A DNA stretch of 64,000 nt from Smallanthus sonchifolius (Eukaryota; Streptophyta; Magnoliopsida; Asterales; Asteraceae): positions 35,803,001-35,867,000 of the forward strand of contig CM042035.1 of NCBI GenBank assembly GCA_023525975.1, read 5' to 3'. A program made the position numbers and the translations under genes. The notes below the pieces were generated by a model. It had not been told where the DNA came from. It ran no database searches and worked only from the letters and a program-made list of their open reading frames with translations. Shown here piece after piece: positions 22,533-32,839 of the stretch (position 1 is the stretch's first letter; each line of letters begins with the position of its first letter).

Positions 22533-25213
22533 TGTCACACCCCCAAATTCCACTAACGGAGTATTACCATTTGGGAAGTGACAAACCAGGATCTCAGACA
22601 CTAGTTACATTGAACGACTCTACATGGGACTCAAATGAAAATATCTTTTAAATCAGAGTATCAATGCGGAAGCGTAAAGAAAGTAAATGCGCAAAATACA
22701 TGCTCCCAAAACCAAAGTCCAAAAGTCCAAACGTCCAACCAAACAAAGTACATTAAAATAATTCAATCAACATAAATAGACACAAAGCAAGGCAGTTGAA
22801 TCCCATGCATGCCCTAACGTGCACCTGTGTCTTAGCTTAGCGTCCTGAGAGAACATGTAAGAAAAAGTGTCAACACGAGGTTGGTGAGTTCACAGGATTC
22901 AAATAAATAAGTAAACGTTACCAGATTTATGATCTTTCAATATGTATCTATAGGTAGCTAACCTATGTTCATGTTTTAGCTCAAGTGCTCGCAACCGAAA
23001 CTGACTGTTTGTTTATTGCCTCCTGCCAGGTTCTATCAATACTGGCCATGTGAATAGGCTAACATTTCACCCGTTCGATATCCGATCGAGTTAGCGCGAC
23101 TAACGAGAGTGGGATTTGTCAAACCCAGTAGTACTACTAAGCATTACCTCGCTAAGATCCATATTAACGGTTCGAAATAAGATGAGGACTTTCTGTGATA
23201 GCATGTTACACTTAGCTTTAACATTGATAGCATATGAAGTACAAAATCTAAAACCAGTTTAAGCATGTTTTCTGCCCCAAGTTAAAAGCAGTAAAAAGGG
23301 GCCGTGAAACTCACCTGCTTGGCGTTGAAGGTAGTATCACACAAAGGGTAAGTTGGAACCACGTGTGTAAGTCTCAAAAGAATTACGAATGCCCTAAAAT
23401 TATAAACACATAAATTAGAGATACAATAGGAATATGTGACGACAATACGGGAGATTGAACGTCCTAAAGTAACGCTCTAATAATTAAGAGTAGACGGGCG
23501 TGTCCACGGAGTTAGGAATTACTTTACGCGACGAATGACAAAAATAATAATAAATATAATCGGGTAAATAATATAACTAATTATATTATTATTTAGTCTC
23601 AATCGATACACGATGTGATAAAATGATTTGAAATAATATAAATATATATTATTTAATAATACGGTCACGGTTTGAAAATAATATAAACATATTATTTTAT
23701 ACGAAGTTACGGTTTGAAAATAATATAAACATATTATTTTTATTTGATAATAACAGTGATATTTTATTCATAAAAGTGGGAATAATATAAAAATAGGTTA
23801 CTAATCCAAACCCGAGCCAACTGGTTGTTTTCCGGGCAAAAACACATTTATATAATAATATAATATTATAGGTTTTGATTTTTATTAATTAAATATTGGC
23901 AGAAAAATGTTTAAAAATAATTGTGGGAGCCCGGACTCGAACCCGGGTCTCTCCCACACACGCACACTGTCTTAACCAGTCCGGCCGCTAGGCTATCGCG
24001 ACAATACCCAGACCGAGACCCTTTTGATCAGCAATTTCCGAGAATCCCCTTCCCCCAATACAAGCCGCGATCGATCCTAGTCCCATACACGAAATTTCGA
24101 TAATAAAGCTTTAAATCTGTAAAAGGGGTTTTATTTATCGAGTATATACGAATCTGTAGACAAAATTAATTACAAAAACATCACGTTTTGAATCGTTTAA
24201 TTACAGATTAAAAATCGAAACCCTAGAATATGAACACAAGATTAAATTGATCGATTTACATGTTAAAACTTTCTGGAATCATGGGGCTTTTACTAAAAGG
24301 AAGATTTCGAAACTACTGATATAGTTTAATTGTATGAAGAACGTGTCTAGATCAGGTTTTGATTAAATCGTTTGCGATGAACCCTAGGTTCTGGAGTTTT
24401 ACAAATTCGATGTTAAAATGTTGAATTAGTATAGGGGTTTTAATAAAAAAAATGATTTCTAACATGACTGTGTGGTTTGATTTGATGGAGGTTGAGTTTC
24501 GGATCAAAAGCCCCAAAACGTTTTTATCACGAACCCTAGAATCGGGTTCTTGCTAATATTGGTGTTTTAAGCCCTAATTGATATAGGGCTTTCCATTAGA
24601 GAGTAAAAACGAAAGTGAAGGTGTATTCAATTACCGGAAACAAGTGTGAATCGACTGAGATCGACTAAAACGGGTTCCGCTTCGGCTTGTTTGGCTTCCG
24701 GTGGCGTCTTCTGCTTTTCCGACCAATGTGGGATGTGCAAAAGCTTCAGACAGGTTTGTTCGATGTGTGCAGAGTGATAGTACTCGAGATTGATACAAGA
24801 ACTTGACGAATTTGATGGATACGAGTTGATGGTCGACGGTTACATGTTTTAATTCTAATAATTCGAGTTAATTCGATTAATTGTTGGTTTTATGGGTTAA
24901 TGATGATCATTATGATCATTATCATGCAAGAACGGTTCTAATTCCAACGGATTTCGGGTATAATTCGCGAATTGGAGATCAAAGGATTCCAATGTTGACT
25001 TTCAAAAGTCAACAGGAGCAATTTTGATAAAATTGACTTTGGTGGGTCAATTTATTTGATTTGGTAACTTCACACAACTAGTCCCTGAAGTTTTGAATTA
25101 ATATTGTGACTGAATTAGACCTTGGGGTTAGATTTGACTAACGGGGTTAGGTTTTTAACGGTAAGTTAACGGAATTTGCTAACTGAGTTAACTAGAAAAG
25201 TCGGGTTGTCACA
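22533..25213 (-). repeat. outer gypsy 5' LTR (2.7 kb)
   Basis: TGTCACACCC to GGTTGTCACA. Diverged relative of the inner LTRs with the same plan: AT hairpins (about 23570-23740, ACGAAGT spacers), a tRNA-like module (23934-23995), and AT-rich sequence toward the 5' end. It lacks the 49-bp minisatellite. Confidence 0.88.
23934..23995 (-). promoter_or_regulatory. tRNA-like A-box/B-box module in outer LTR
   Basis: Minus strand TAGCCTAGCGG (23985-23995) is an exact A-box match to TRGCNNAGYGG. GGTTCGAGTC (23934-23943) is an exact B-box, flanked by complementary CCCGG/CCGGG-type bases like a T-arm. This is the best of the modules in the window. Confidence 0.68.
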
Positions 25214-25685
25214 TATTGAATCTGACAAACCCACCCAGATTGGGGTGATTGATACCGACAATACAATTTTGCATGCTAGTTACAAAGGTTTGATTGTACA
25301 TGGTTACATAATAGTTGCTCCCCATAAATGCCTTATTTATCATGTTATGTAAGGATTTGTTTTACAAACTATATGCTATCTATATAAACCTGTGTTATAC
25401 TCACCAACTTTTTAGTTGACTTTATTTTATTCATATTTCAGGTTCTAATGTGTGAGATCGTTCAAGACGTGCTACATATAGGCTTGGACTTAGTTAATTT
25501 AAATAAAAGAACTCTATGTATTTCATTTTTGTTCTATCTTGGATTTGGTTGTGTTTGGACTACTTGTTATGAAATTTGATGTTTAATATATTCAATATAG
25601 TCAACCTTGTGCTTATGAACAGCCTACATGTCCCGCCCCGATGATTCCGCCATCGGTCGGCGTGTGACAGATTGGTAGCAGAGCC
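25214..25685 (+). repeat. gypsy LTR 3' part and PBS
   Basis: The LTR ends GTGTGACA at 25669. TGGTAGCAGAGCC (25673-25685) follows after GAT, one change from the Met-tRNA site. A terminal hairpin lies at 25636-25662. Confidence 0.85.
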
Positions 25686-26120
25686 TTGGTTATAGGGAAT
25701 TAGGTTATTAGACACCTTGACCTAGACTATAACTTTAGGACACCTACTTATGCTATGTTTCATGATTACATGTTATGTGCCACATGCTATATGTTATATA
25801 TTATGTGTTACATGCTATGTGCTACATGCTTACTATGATTAGTTATTATTTTATTTGATGACTTATTTATTAAAAATCCATGACTTATTAATATATACTT
25901 AAATAATAAATTAAATAAACAATATCCTTTCCTATATCCTAAAACCTCATAATATTCTTATCTTCTTCTCCATCTTTATCTTTCTAAGCATGTGGAAACT
26001 TCATAAAGCTAAATTCATAAAAATTTCTTTATTTCCTCGTTAAGGTTTTTAGGCTTTCTTAATTATTTGAGGACACGTGAAATCTGGAAGGGTGACACCT
26101 GTATTTTGGGTTTTCTGTCT

Positions 26121-26184
26121 AGGAAAGCATTTCGCATAAATCCCAATCAACCGAGGGACCCGTATGCTTTCCTGGGAATTCCCG
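26121..26184 (+). promoter_or_regulatory. gypsy leader inverted repeat and GGGAATTCCC palindrome
   Basis: AGGAAAGCAT (26121-26130) and ATGCTTTCCT (26164-26173) form a perfect 10 bp stem, followed at once by the palindrome GGGAATTCCC (26175-26184). The whole block is conserved in the opposite orientation at 36826-36888, so it is a shared feature of gypsy leaders here. Function unknown; packaging or dimerisation is a guess. Confidence 0.65.
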
Positions 26185-26397
26185 AGATGAGTGTTTACTT
26201 ATAGGCTAAAGCGTGTCTCCTTGAAAATTATATAAGTTTAATTAACCTTAATGAGTCATAGTATTCGAGTGATTATATCACTATTTGAGTACAATCCAAA
26301 CTATGATTATCTATTTATGTTGTTATCTTATTCTATAAAATCCAAACAATTCTCATAAGTTCTTACATCTTTTCTTGTTTTATGAAAAATCTATAGA

Positions 26398-27008
26398 ATG
26401 CCTCCTCGTCGTGCTCCCGCGGCCAACACCAATACCGACATTGCTGTTATTCTTGCACAACTCGTGACACAACTCACTCAAGCTAATAGTGCCACAAATG
26501 GCAACAATGGTGGAAATGGTAGTAATAGTGGTAATGCTGGAAATGGTGGAAATGGTGGTAACAACCCATCTCAATGCACCTTCAAGCATTTCAACTCGTG
26601 CAATCCCCTCAAGTTCTATGGTACCGAAGGAGCTACTGGACTCTTTCAATGGTTAGAAAGCATTGAGAATACCTTTCTCAATAGTGACTGCCCCGACAAC
26701 CTTCGTGTTCGTCATGCCACAAGTGTCCTACAAAAACGGGCACTCACGTGGTGGAATGGGGAGAAAAGAAATAGGGGTGTGGATGTAGCAATGGCCTTAC
26801 CTTGGGATGATGTTAAAAGGTTAACGACCGAGGAATTCTGTCCACGAAATGAAGTAAAGAAATTGAAGCCGAATTTTGGGATCTTGCCCAAGATAGTGGT
26901 GAAAACTTGGCATACACAACTCGGTTCCATGAGTTGAGTCTTCTTGTGCCCCACATGGTCACTCCTCTGTCCCGCTGTATTGAAAAGTATATTGGGGGAC
27001 TACCTATC
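26398..27008 (+). pseudogene. gag: gypsy gag, truncated
   Basis: Starts MPPRRAPAANTNTD, then an Asn/Gly-rich spacer (NNGGNGSNSGNAGNGGN), then the Retrotrans_gag core (FYGTEGATGLFQWLESIENT, ALTWWN, LPWDDVKRLTTEEFCPRNEV). The ORF ends at 26937 after a frame change. The next bases in another frame give VPHMVTP and IEKYIGGLPI, the usual continuation, until the break at 27008. Related to but distinct from the outer element's Gag, and with no intron between its N-terminus and core. The zinc knuckle is lost. Confidence 0.85.
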
Positions 27009-27173
27009 AAGTTCGCCTCAGATAGACTTAAGCGAACTTATTAAGTTCGCCTCTAGGCTATACTTGTAAAACACTTAGTGACTTTTGACATTTACATAAC
27101 AAAAACATAAAGACATAAATTCTAACTATTACAAGCTTTTGTCATTACAAACTATGTCCTAACATTTTGACGT
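27009..27173 (-). repeat. copia LTR fragment with GCGAACTT hairpins
   Basis: Minus-strand first 165 bp of the same LTR family as 48332-48809 (starts TGTTAGGACATAG at 27173). It holds one complete GCGAACTT / AAGTTCGC hairpin and is cut inside a second one. Confidence 0.85.
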
Positions 27174-27513
27174 CCATTTTCCATATCTCATAATCATAGT
27201 ATGCGGCTATGGAAAATAAAATTCTGATTGATTTCAACATTGCTACCGGTGAAAAAGTTGCATCATAATCAATGCATTGAGTTTGAGTAAAAGTTTTTGC
27301 CACCTGCCTTGCTTTAAATGTGTGTATGTTTCCATCCATATCAATCTTTTTCTTGAAGACCCATTTGCTTCAAATAGCTCTGCCATTAGCAGGCAAATCA
27401 ACCAAGTCCCATACTTGATTTTCATACATGGATTGAATCTTTGATTTCATGGCTTCAAGCCATTTATCAGATTCAACATCCTTAAATGTTGTCTTATAGT
27501 TGATGGGTTCGTT
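27174..27513 (-). pseudogene. copia RT fragment (Tork-like)
   Basis: The translated minus strand gives KWLEAMKSKIQSMYENQVW, LVDLPANGRAI, a stop where Gly or Cys is usual, then SKWVFKKKID, HTFKARQVAKTFTQT, IDYDATFSPVAMLKSIRI and YYDYEIWKMDVK. This is the start of a copia reverse transcriptase, closer to the Tork lineage than to the SIRE-like elements here. It is cut at the first catalytic Asp block by the LTR fragment at 27173. Confidence 0.82.
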
Positions 27514-28432
27514 GATATGCCATCATTTATACATATTTTACATACATAATAATCCCAAATTATGGTACTAATTGAATAATAACCTTGCAATTTATGCTTA
27601 AAACACTTATATTTTATAATTGCAGGTTATTCGGTATTGAAAATATAAATCAAGTTAAATCCTATCAAAAACACCAATAATTCAAGCTTCTAGAAGATTC
27701 ATTCCCGAGCATTGACCCCCAAGAAGTCAACATTGGTCAACAAAAGTCAACCAAGCGGCTAAAAGACAAAGTTGGGAGAAAACAAGGGGATGCATGACCG
27801 TGCATCCCAATGCACGGTCGTGCATTGCTATCCCTTGCTCTCGACGGCCCAGTACGGTTTCCTCTGTACCCTGTTTGATTTCATAGGCCGTTGCATGACC
27901 GTGCAACCCATTGCACGGCCGTGCATTGCACATTTTGAGGCCTATAAATAGGAGGCTTGCGTTCTTCATTCCACACACCAGTTCAAACCAAAAGAACACT
28001 CAAGAAGAGAGCATTCTCGTAGTTAGAATAGAGAGCATACAAAACTCATCATTACGCTAGTTGTTATGTCCATTCGTGGCTAAAACCTCTTTGCATTGCT
28101 AGGGTGAAGATGATGTTTAGTGCATGTTAATGTTTAACGTATTAATTTAGTGGTATGTTTATGTCTTTAACTAATTCATTCTTAAAAAACATCTTTCGGG
28201 GGGTTTTATTGTTGTCTAAATCCGTCTTTATATTTGTGAGTGTCTTGATTTTAAAGACTAAGATCGTAAAACCCTTTTTAATCAAAATTCCTTTGAAACT
28301 CGTACGTCTTTATACGAGCAGAGATTGATAAGCCAAGGCTTGGTTATACTTCTAAGGTCTTACATCTTTATACGAACTTATTATGCAACTAAGAATTGGT
28401 GAACTCATGTTGGGAATGGTACGTCTTTATAC
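27514..28432 (+). repeat. unplaced LTR-like segment with TATA box and hairpins
   Basis: Starts TGATATGCCATC. It has two inverted repeats (GCATGACCGTGCA / TGCACGGTCGTGC at 27792-27823 and a near copy at 27893-27924), then TATAAATA at 27943-27950 and a CA-rich leader. TACGTCTTTATAC-type motifs repeat at about 28305, 28370 and 28420. It looks like the promoter half of an LTR (possibly Athila/Tat-like), but neither a PBS nor the LTR end is visible. The 90-codon ORF on the other strand (27727-27999) is a by-product. Confidence 0.5.
27792..27924. repeat. GCACGGTCGTGC inverted-repeat pair
   Basis: Two hairpins with 13-bp arms (one weak pair each) and 6-base loops, 101 bp apart, ending 19 bp before the TATA box. 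Confidence 0.8.
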
Positions 28433-29299
28433 TCATGTTTTTTGAGGCATGGGTAGTGAAGCGAACCGAAAATTTGCGCTAATCAATATAGTCCGATACC
28501 GGTCTCATGAAATACTTGAAGCCTCATATTCTTTATCTGATAATGATCTTTTAACATACACACCCGGTATACCATGGGTTCAAATCACAATTGTGACATT
28601 GACCATTATGTTTTCACACTAGTAATAGTTTAAAAACGTTTCTAGCCTACTAACAATCTAAATTACATGCAAATGTTCAAATTAAAAGATTATATACATG
28701 CAATGTCAAGCAGTCATGATGCTATCATTTCCTGTTTATGTAGAATAAGAAGTTTAGATCAAATCATATAAGCACAAACTTCAAACACAAAAGCAGAAAC
28801 CAAGTAGTCATTCTATGGTCATGTGTATGTGATCACCCACTGATTTACTATCATTTCTTCTCTAACTTCAAGCAGTGCCGATTTTATCTTTTTCAAATTT
28901 GTTTGGGTTTTTCAGAAAGCAGGTAAACAAAAGAAAATAAAGCATAAAATGAGTTAAAATTTTAAAAATAAAAGCTTCCATGAAAAACCTTTTGAAAATA
29001 GTTTTACTTGGATACTAATCATTTTCCCCACATACTCAAAACGAGTTCAAAGATATCATCAGAAATTACCACAATCAAACCTTCATCATCTGAGTAGACA
29101 CCCCCTGTCTAGATGACTCCCCCTGAACATTGGAACTAGGTTCAACATCAAGATCTTGATGCTCACACACCTACTTCATGTATCTCAAGATTCTTTGTCA
29201 TCATATACTCTACTATGTGAAAAACTAAACAAGTAACTCCTTCAATTTCTCCCCCTGAGCATCAAGTCGTTGAACCACAATCAACAACTCATTGAGTGC
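28433..29299 (-). mobile_element. copia spacer fragment
   Basis: Non-coding. It aligns with 60640-61200, the spacer between pol and the 3' ORF of the minus-strand copia on the right (shared landmarks: TCAATATAGTCCGATAC, TTCTTTATCTGAT, CCGTGGGTTCAAATCAC-like). From about 29040 the match is lost; CTCCCCCTGA-type motifs suggest copia 3' sequence. Confidence 0.65.
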
Positions 29300-31035
29300 T
29301 GTCACACCCCAGCCGGCGACGGATTATACGCCGGGGCTGACGCGGTTTTTCATAATCACATGATCATCTATATAACAAGTGATAATATTATTTCATCATA
29401 CTTAAAGCATTCGTTACAAAAAGATATGAAAAACAAAGAGTTCAAACATGACATAAGTTGAATTTAATCTTTAATAAAGCTAGGTCCAAAGTCCTAAGTG
29501 ATCAAGAGTGTCCTCAAACTGGTGCACCTGAAACATGTGAATAAATGTCAACTACAAGTAGTACCAAACAAAAGTTAAGTATAGGTTTACAATTCAATAT
29601 GTTCAAAGCATGTCTAAAGCATATATGTGAAAACACACAAGGTTCCAAGCATACAATCAAGCCGTGTAAATGGAAAACTAGTTACGCAATCCCACTGATT
29701 ACCATTTTGAAAAAGTAGCAAGATGTATACACAAAAACCCGCCAAGGTTCTGTGTTATGTATGTATCGGTTTCCCCTATAAATGATCATGTTAGGTACTA
29801 CCTTAGGCCTGGATAGTAGGTTAATGATTGCACTTACATGAACACATGTAATGGTCACCAAGTAGTTTAAGACATAAAGCATAAAGACCATAGCATAAGA
29901 ACACATGGTATTGAATTGTGTAAGTAAATGTATTTGTAAACATGTTCTACCCTAAAAGTATAAAAAGGAAAAAAGGGCTATATAAACTCACTTGTATTGA
30001 AGATGGAAGTGGTATGAATTGGTAAAGGTTGATAGACTTCGTGAGAATTTCTCACAATAAACCCACATATGTAATGGGTCTCTAAATTCAATGTACAACT
30101 AAATGGAATTAAGGAGATTTTGAGACTTTAGGTTTTCATGGGGGTTTGAGACTAGGCATAGGGTTCGTGCAAGTTTTGTAGGAAAAATATATGTTTTTAT
30201 AATGCTAAAATGATTAGACTAATTCATATAATTATTCTACAATAATTAAATAAATAAAATATGGGATTGAAAAAGATTTAAATATTATTACATTTGAATT
30301 GTTAAATGAACATATTAGGAAATGGAAAATAATGCATTTAGATTTATTTATATGATCATTTAATAATTTATAAATAAATCATGAAATTAAGAAGGTTTAA
30401 TCAATTTACTTTATGTAAATAAAATGATTAATTAAACTATTTTTAATTAATGTAATTAAAATGGTTAATAATTTATTAATAAATGTAAATAAAATGGTTA
30501 ATTGATCTAATAATAAATGTAAACAAAACGGTTAATTAATCTAATAATAAATATAAATAAAATAGTTAATTAATCTAATAATAAATGTAAATAAAATTAT
30601 AAAAGGCTAAATAAATAGTCTTTAAAGAGTATCAATTGAAGTTTGTATAAAATAATTATTTAAGATAACTATTTAAGTATTTATAAGTTTATAAGTATTT
30701 TTAAATAACTATTCTCACCAAAATAGTTATTTATAAGTTTGCAGGAGTTTTAAAATGTCTAAACATCTTAATTGAAATTTGTGTAATAACATTATTAATG
30801 TATAAATAAATAACATAAACGAATTAATTATATTAATTTATTTAGGAATTCATAATATGATATAATGTATTTTTAAGTGAATTTAAATTAAATAGACATC
30901 ATTTATATATTTCATGAAAAAAAAATTCATATTGAATTTATATAATTCATAAAAATTTAAATTAGAATTTTTGACATCAAATATGGTATTTAAAAGGAAT
31001 AAAAGAAAAAAGATTTTATAAAAATGGGCTAGCCG

Positions 31036-31095
31036 TACTCGAACCCGCGTCGAGCCGGCCACACACTTGCACACGCACCCTTAACCACCGGACCA
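31036..31095 (-). promoter_or_regulatory. tRNA-like A-box/B-box module, copy 1
   Basis: Minus strand TGGTCCGGTGG (31085-31095, A-box-like) and GGTTCGAGTA (31036-31045, B-box with one change). Confidence 0.58.
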
Positions 31096-31769
31096 GGATA
31101 GGTTGCCGTGTCCAGTTGGTTCGCGTTTGAGTCTTAATCATCAAACCCAAACACCCTTCGTCCCCAAATTGAAACCCTAAACACTAGGTCTCCAATTTGC
31201 TTGATTTGCCATCGATTCGAACCCGAATTCTTGTGGCTTATGTTAGAGGGATTGAAACGAGTATAATGATACTAAGTTTACCTGAATTGTTAAGTGTGGA
31301 GTGAGAACGGCTGGATGAACAGGGACGACTTCTTCGATGGGTTTGAGGGTTATAGAGGAGGAATTCGATGCAATTAGAGGTGTGAGTAGTTTTCAGTGAG
31401 TGTCGTTGGTGATTTCAGGCTCCTATTTATAGCTAATTCGTGCTTCAATGCTCGATCGAGTAAACGGTTATGAGTGGGTTCGTCGGTTACGAATTCGTCC
31501 ATGATTAGCTAATGAAAACTCAATTAACTTTGCATAATGGTTCGATTAATGAGTTTAATTGTCTAGCCGTTGTCAATTTCGAATGAAAATAACTTAGATG
31601 CATGTTCGGGAATAAATCGATTAAATAGACATCATTTTTATATTTCATGAAAAAAAAATTCATATTGAATTTATATAATTCATAAAAATTTAAATTAGAA
31701 TTTTTGACATCAAATATGGTATTTAAAAGGAATAAAAGAAAAAAAGATTTTATAAAAATGGGCTAGCCG

Positions 31770-31829
31770 TACTCGAACCCGCGTCGAGCCGGCCACACAC
31801 TTGCACACGCACCCTTAACCACCGGACCA
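31770..31829 (-). promoter_or_regulatory. tRNA-like A-box/B-box module, copy 2
   Basis: Same module in the second 733-bp repeat: TGGTCCGGTGG (31819-31829) and GGTTCGAGTA (31770-31779). Confidence 0.58.
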
Positions 31830-32839
31830 GGATAGGTTGCCGTGTCCAGTTGGTTCGCGTTTGAGTCTTAATCATCAAACCCAAACACCCTTCGTCCCCA
31901 AATTGAAACCCTAAACACTAGGTCTCCAATTTGCTTGATTTGCCATCGATTCGAACCCGAATTCTTGTGGCTTCTGTTAGAGGGATTGAAACGAGTATAA
32001 TGATACTAAGTTTACCTGAATTGTTGAGTGTGGAGTGAGAACGGATGGATGAACAGGGACGACTTCTTCGATGGGTTTGAGGGTTATAGAGGAGGAATTC
32101 GACGCAATTAGAGGTGTGAGTAGTTTTCAGTGAGTGTCGTTGGTGATTTCAGGCTCCTATTTATAGCTAATTCGTGCTTCAATGCTCGATCGAGTAAACG
32201 GTTATGAGTGGGTTCGTCGGTTACGAATTCGTCCATGATTAGCTAATGAAAACTCAATTAACTTTGCATAATGGTTCGATTAATGAGTTTAATTGTCTAG
32301 CCGTTGTCAATTTCGAATGAAAATAACTTAGATGCATGTTCGGGAATAAATCGAGCAAGAACCGGTGGTGGGGGGGTTTCGAACCTGAGACAGATTGGGA
32401 GAGGGGGAAAGTTTCAGAATTTGGCAGAATAGGTCCCTTGAGTTTCCAGGTTTAACATTTTATGTGGTAACTTGGTTTTTAATTGTAAAGGAAGTTTCAG
32501 AAAATGTAACTTGCACCTGGACTTTTTATAAAACATAAATTTATTAAATATTTTAATTTTTATAAAATCTAACAAAAAATTATTAATATAAAAAATGTAG
32601 TTATTAAATAAAATTTATTACCAAAGTATAAACCCTATTTTTTATTAGGATTTACAACAATTATACAACTCTTTATATAAATATTTATTACTCTTGAATT
32701 AAAAATATATTGCACTCAATATATGTATGCATGAATTATAATGAATAAATAGGATGCTTTCCTAAATACAACTCATAAAATAATAAAACTATATGTGCTG
32801 GAAAAGTTAAAATAAGGTCGGAATTTCCTGGGGATTACA

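Larger units (their letters stand above)
19637..25213 (-). mobile_element. Outer gypsy element (LTR, upstream ORF, spliced gag)
   Basis: Minus-strand element with 5' LTR 22533-25213, PBS 22518-22529, an upstream ORF (21649-22416) and gag (20181-21397). Left of gag (19637-20180, resuming at 8952-9210) there is only non-coding sequence; protease, RT and integrase are missing and no 3' LTR is seen. Either pol was deleted or this is a gag-only derivative. It was inserted into a plus-strand gypsy LTR whose right part continues at 25214. Confidence 0.78.
25214..27008 (+). mobile_element. Plus-strand gypsy fragment: LTR end, PBS, leader, gag
   Basis: The 3' portion of an LTR (25214-25669) runs into a PBS, a 0.7 kb leader and gag. 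Its 5' LTR part was separated by the outer element: 25214 begins TATTGAATCTGAC, aligning to 3634 within the 2338-4088 LTR. The right end is cut in gag at 27008 by a copia LTR fragment. Confidence 0.85.
30887..32352. repeat. 733-bp tandem duplication within LTR
   Basis: Copy 1 30887-31619, copy 2 31620-32352, differing by a handful of bases (for example ATTTATATATTT versus ATTTTTATATTT). Each copy includes the tRNA-like module and a run of host LTR sequence. The junction AATCGATTAAATAG shows only 2-4 bases of microhomology. Confidence 0.9.
29300..32839 (-). repeat. gypsy LTR (3.5 kb) with internal tandem duplication
   Basis: Minus-strand LTR from TGTCACACCC (29300) to GGGGATTACA (32839). A purine tract (AGTAGGGGAGAC on the minus strand) just right of it marks it as a 3' LTR. 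It contains 45-bp-scale AT-rich direct repeats (30430-30620), a 733 bp tandem duplication (30887-32352) and two tRNA-like modules. Its left end forms the CCCCGGCG/CGCCGG terminal hairpin. The left flank is copia DNA. Confidence 0.85.

Noticed and set aside
23934..23995. True tRNA gene
   Set aside because: A and B boxes are good, but I could not form a full acceptor stem and anticodon arm, and the segment sits at the same depth in other LTRs; treated as a module.
27727..27999. 90-codon minus-strand ORF in the 27.5-28.4 kb segment
   Set aside because: Covers the hairpins and TATA box of an LTR-like promoter; repetitive peptide, no domain.
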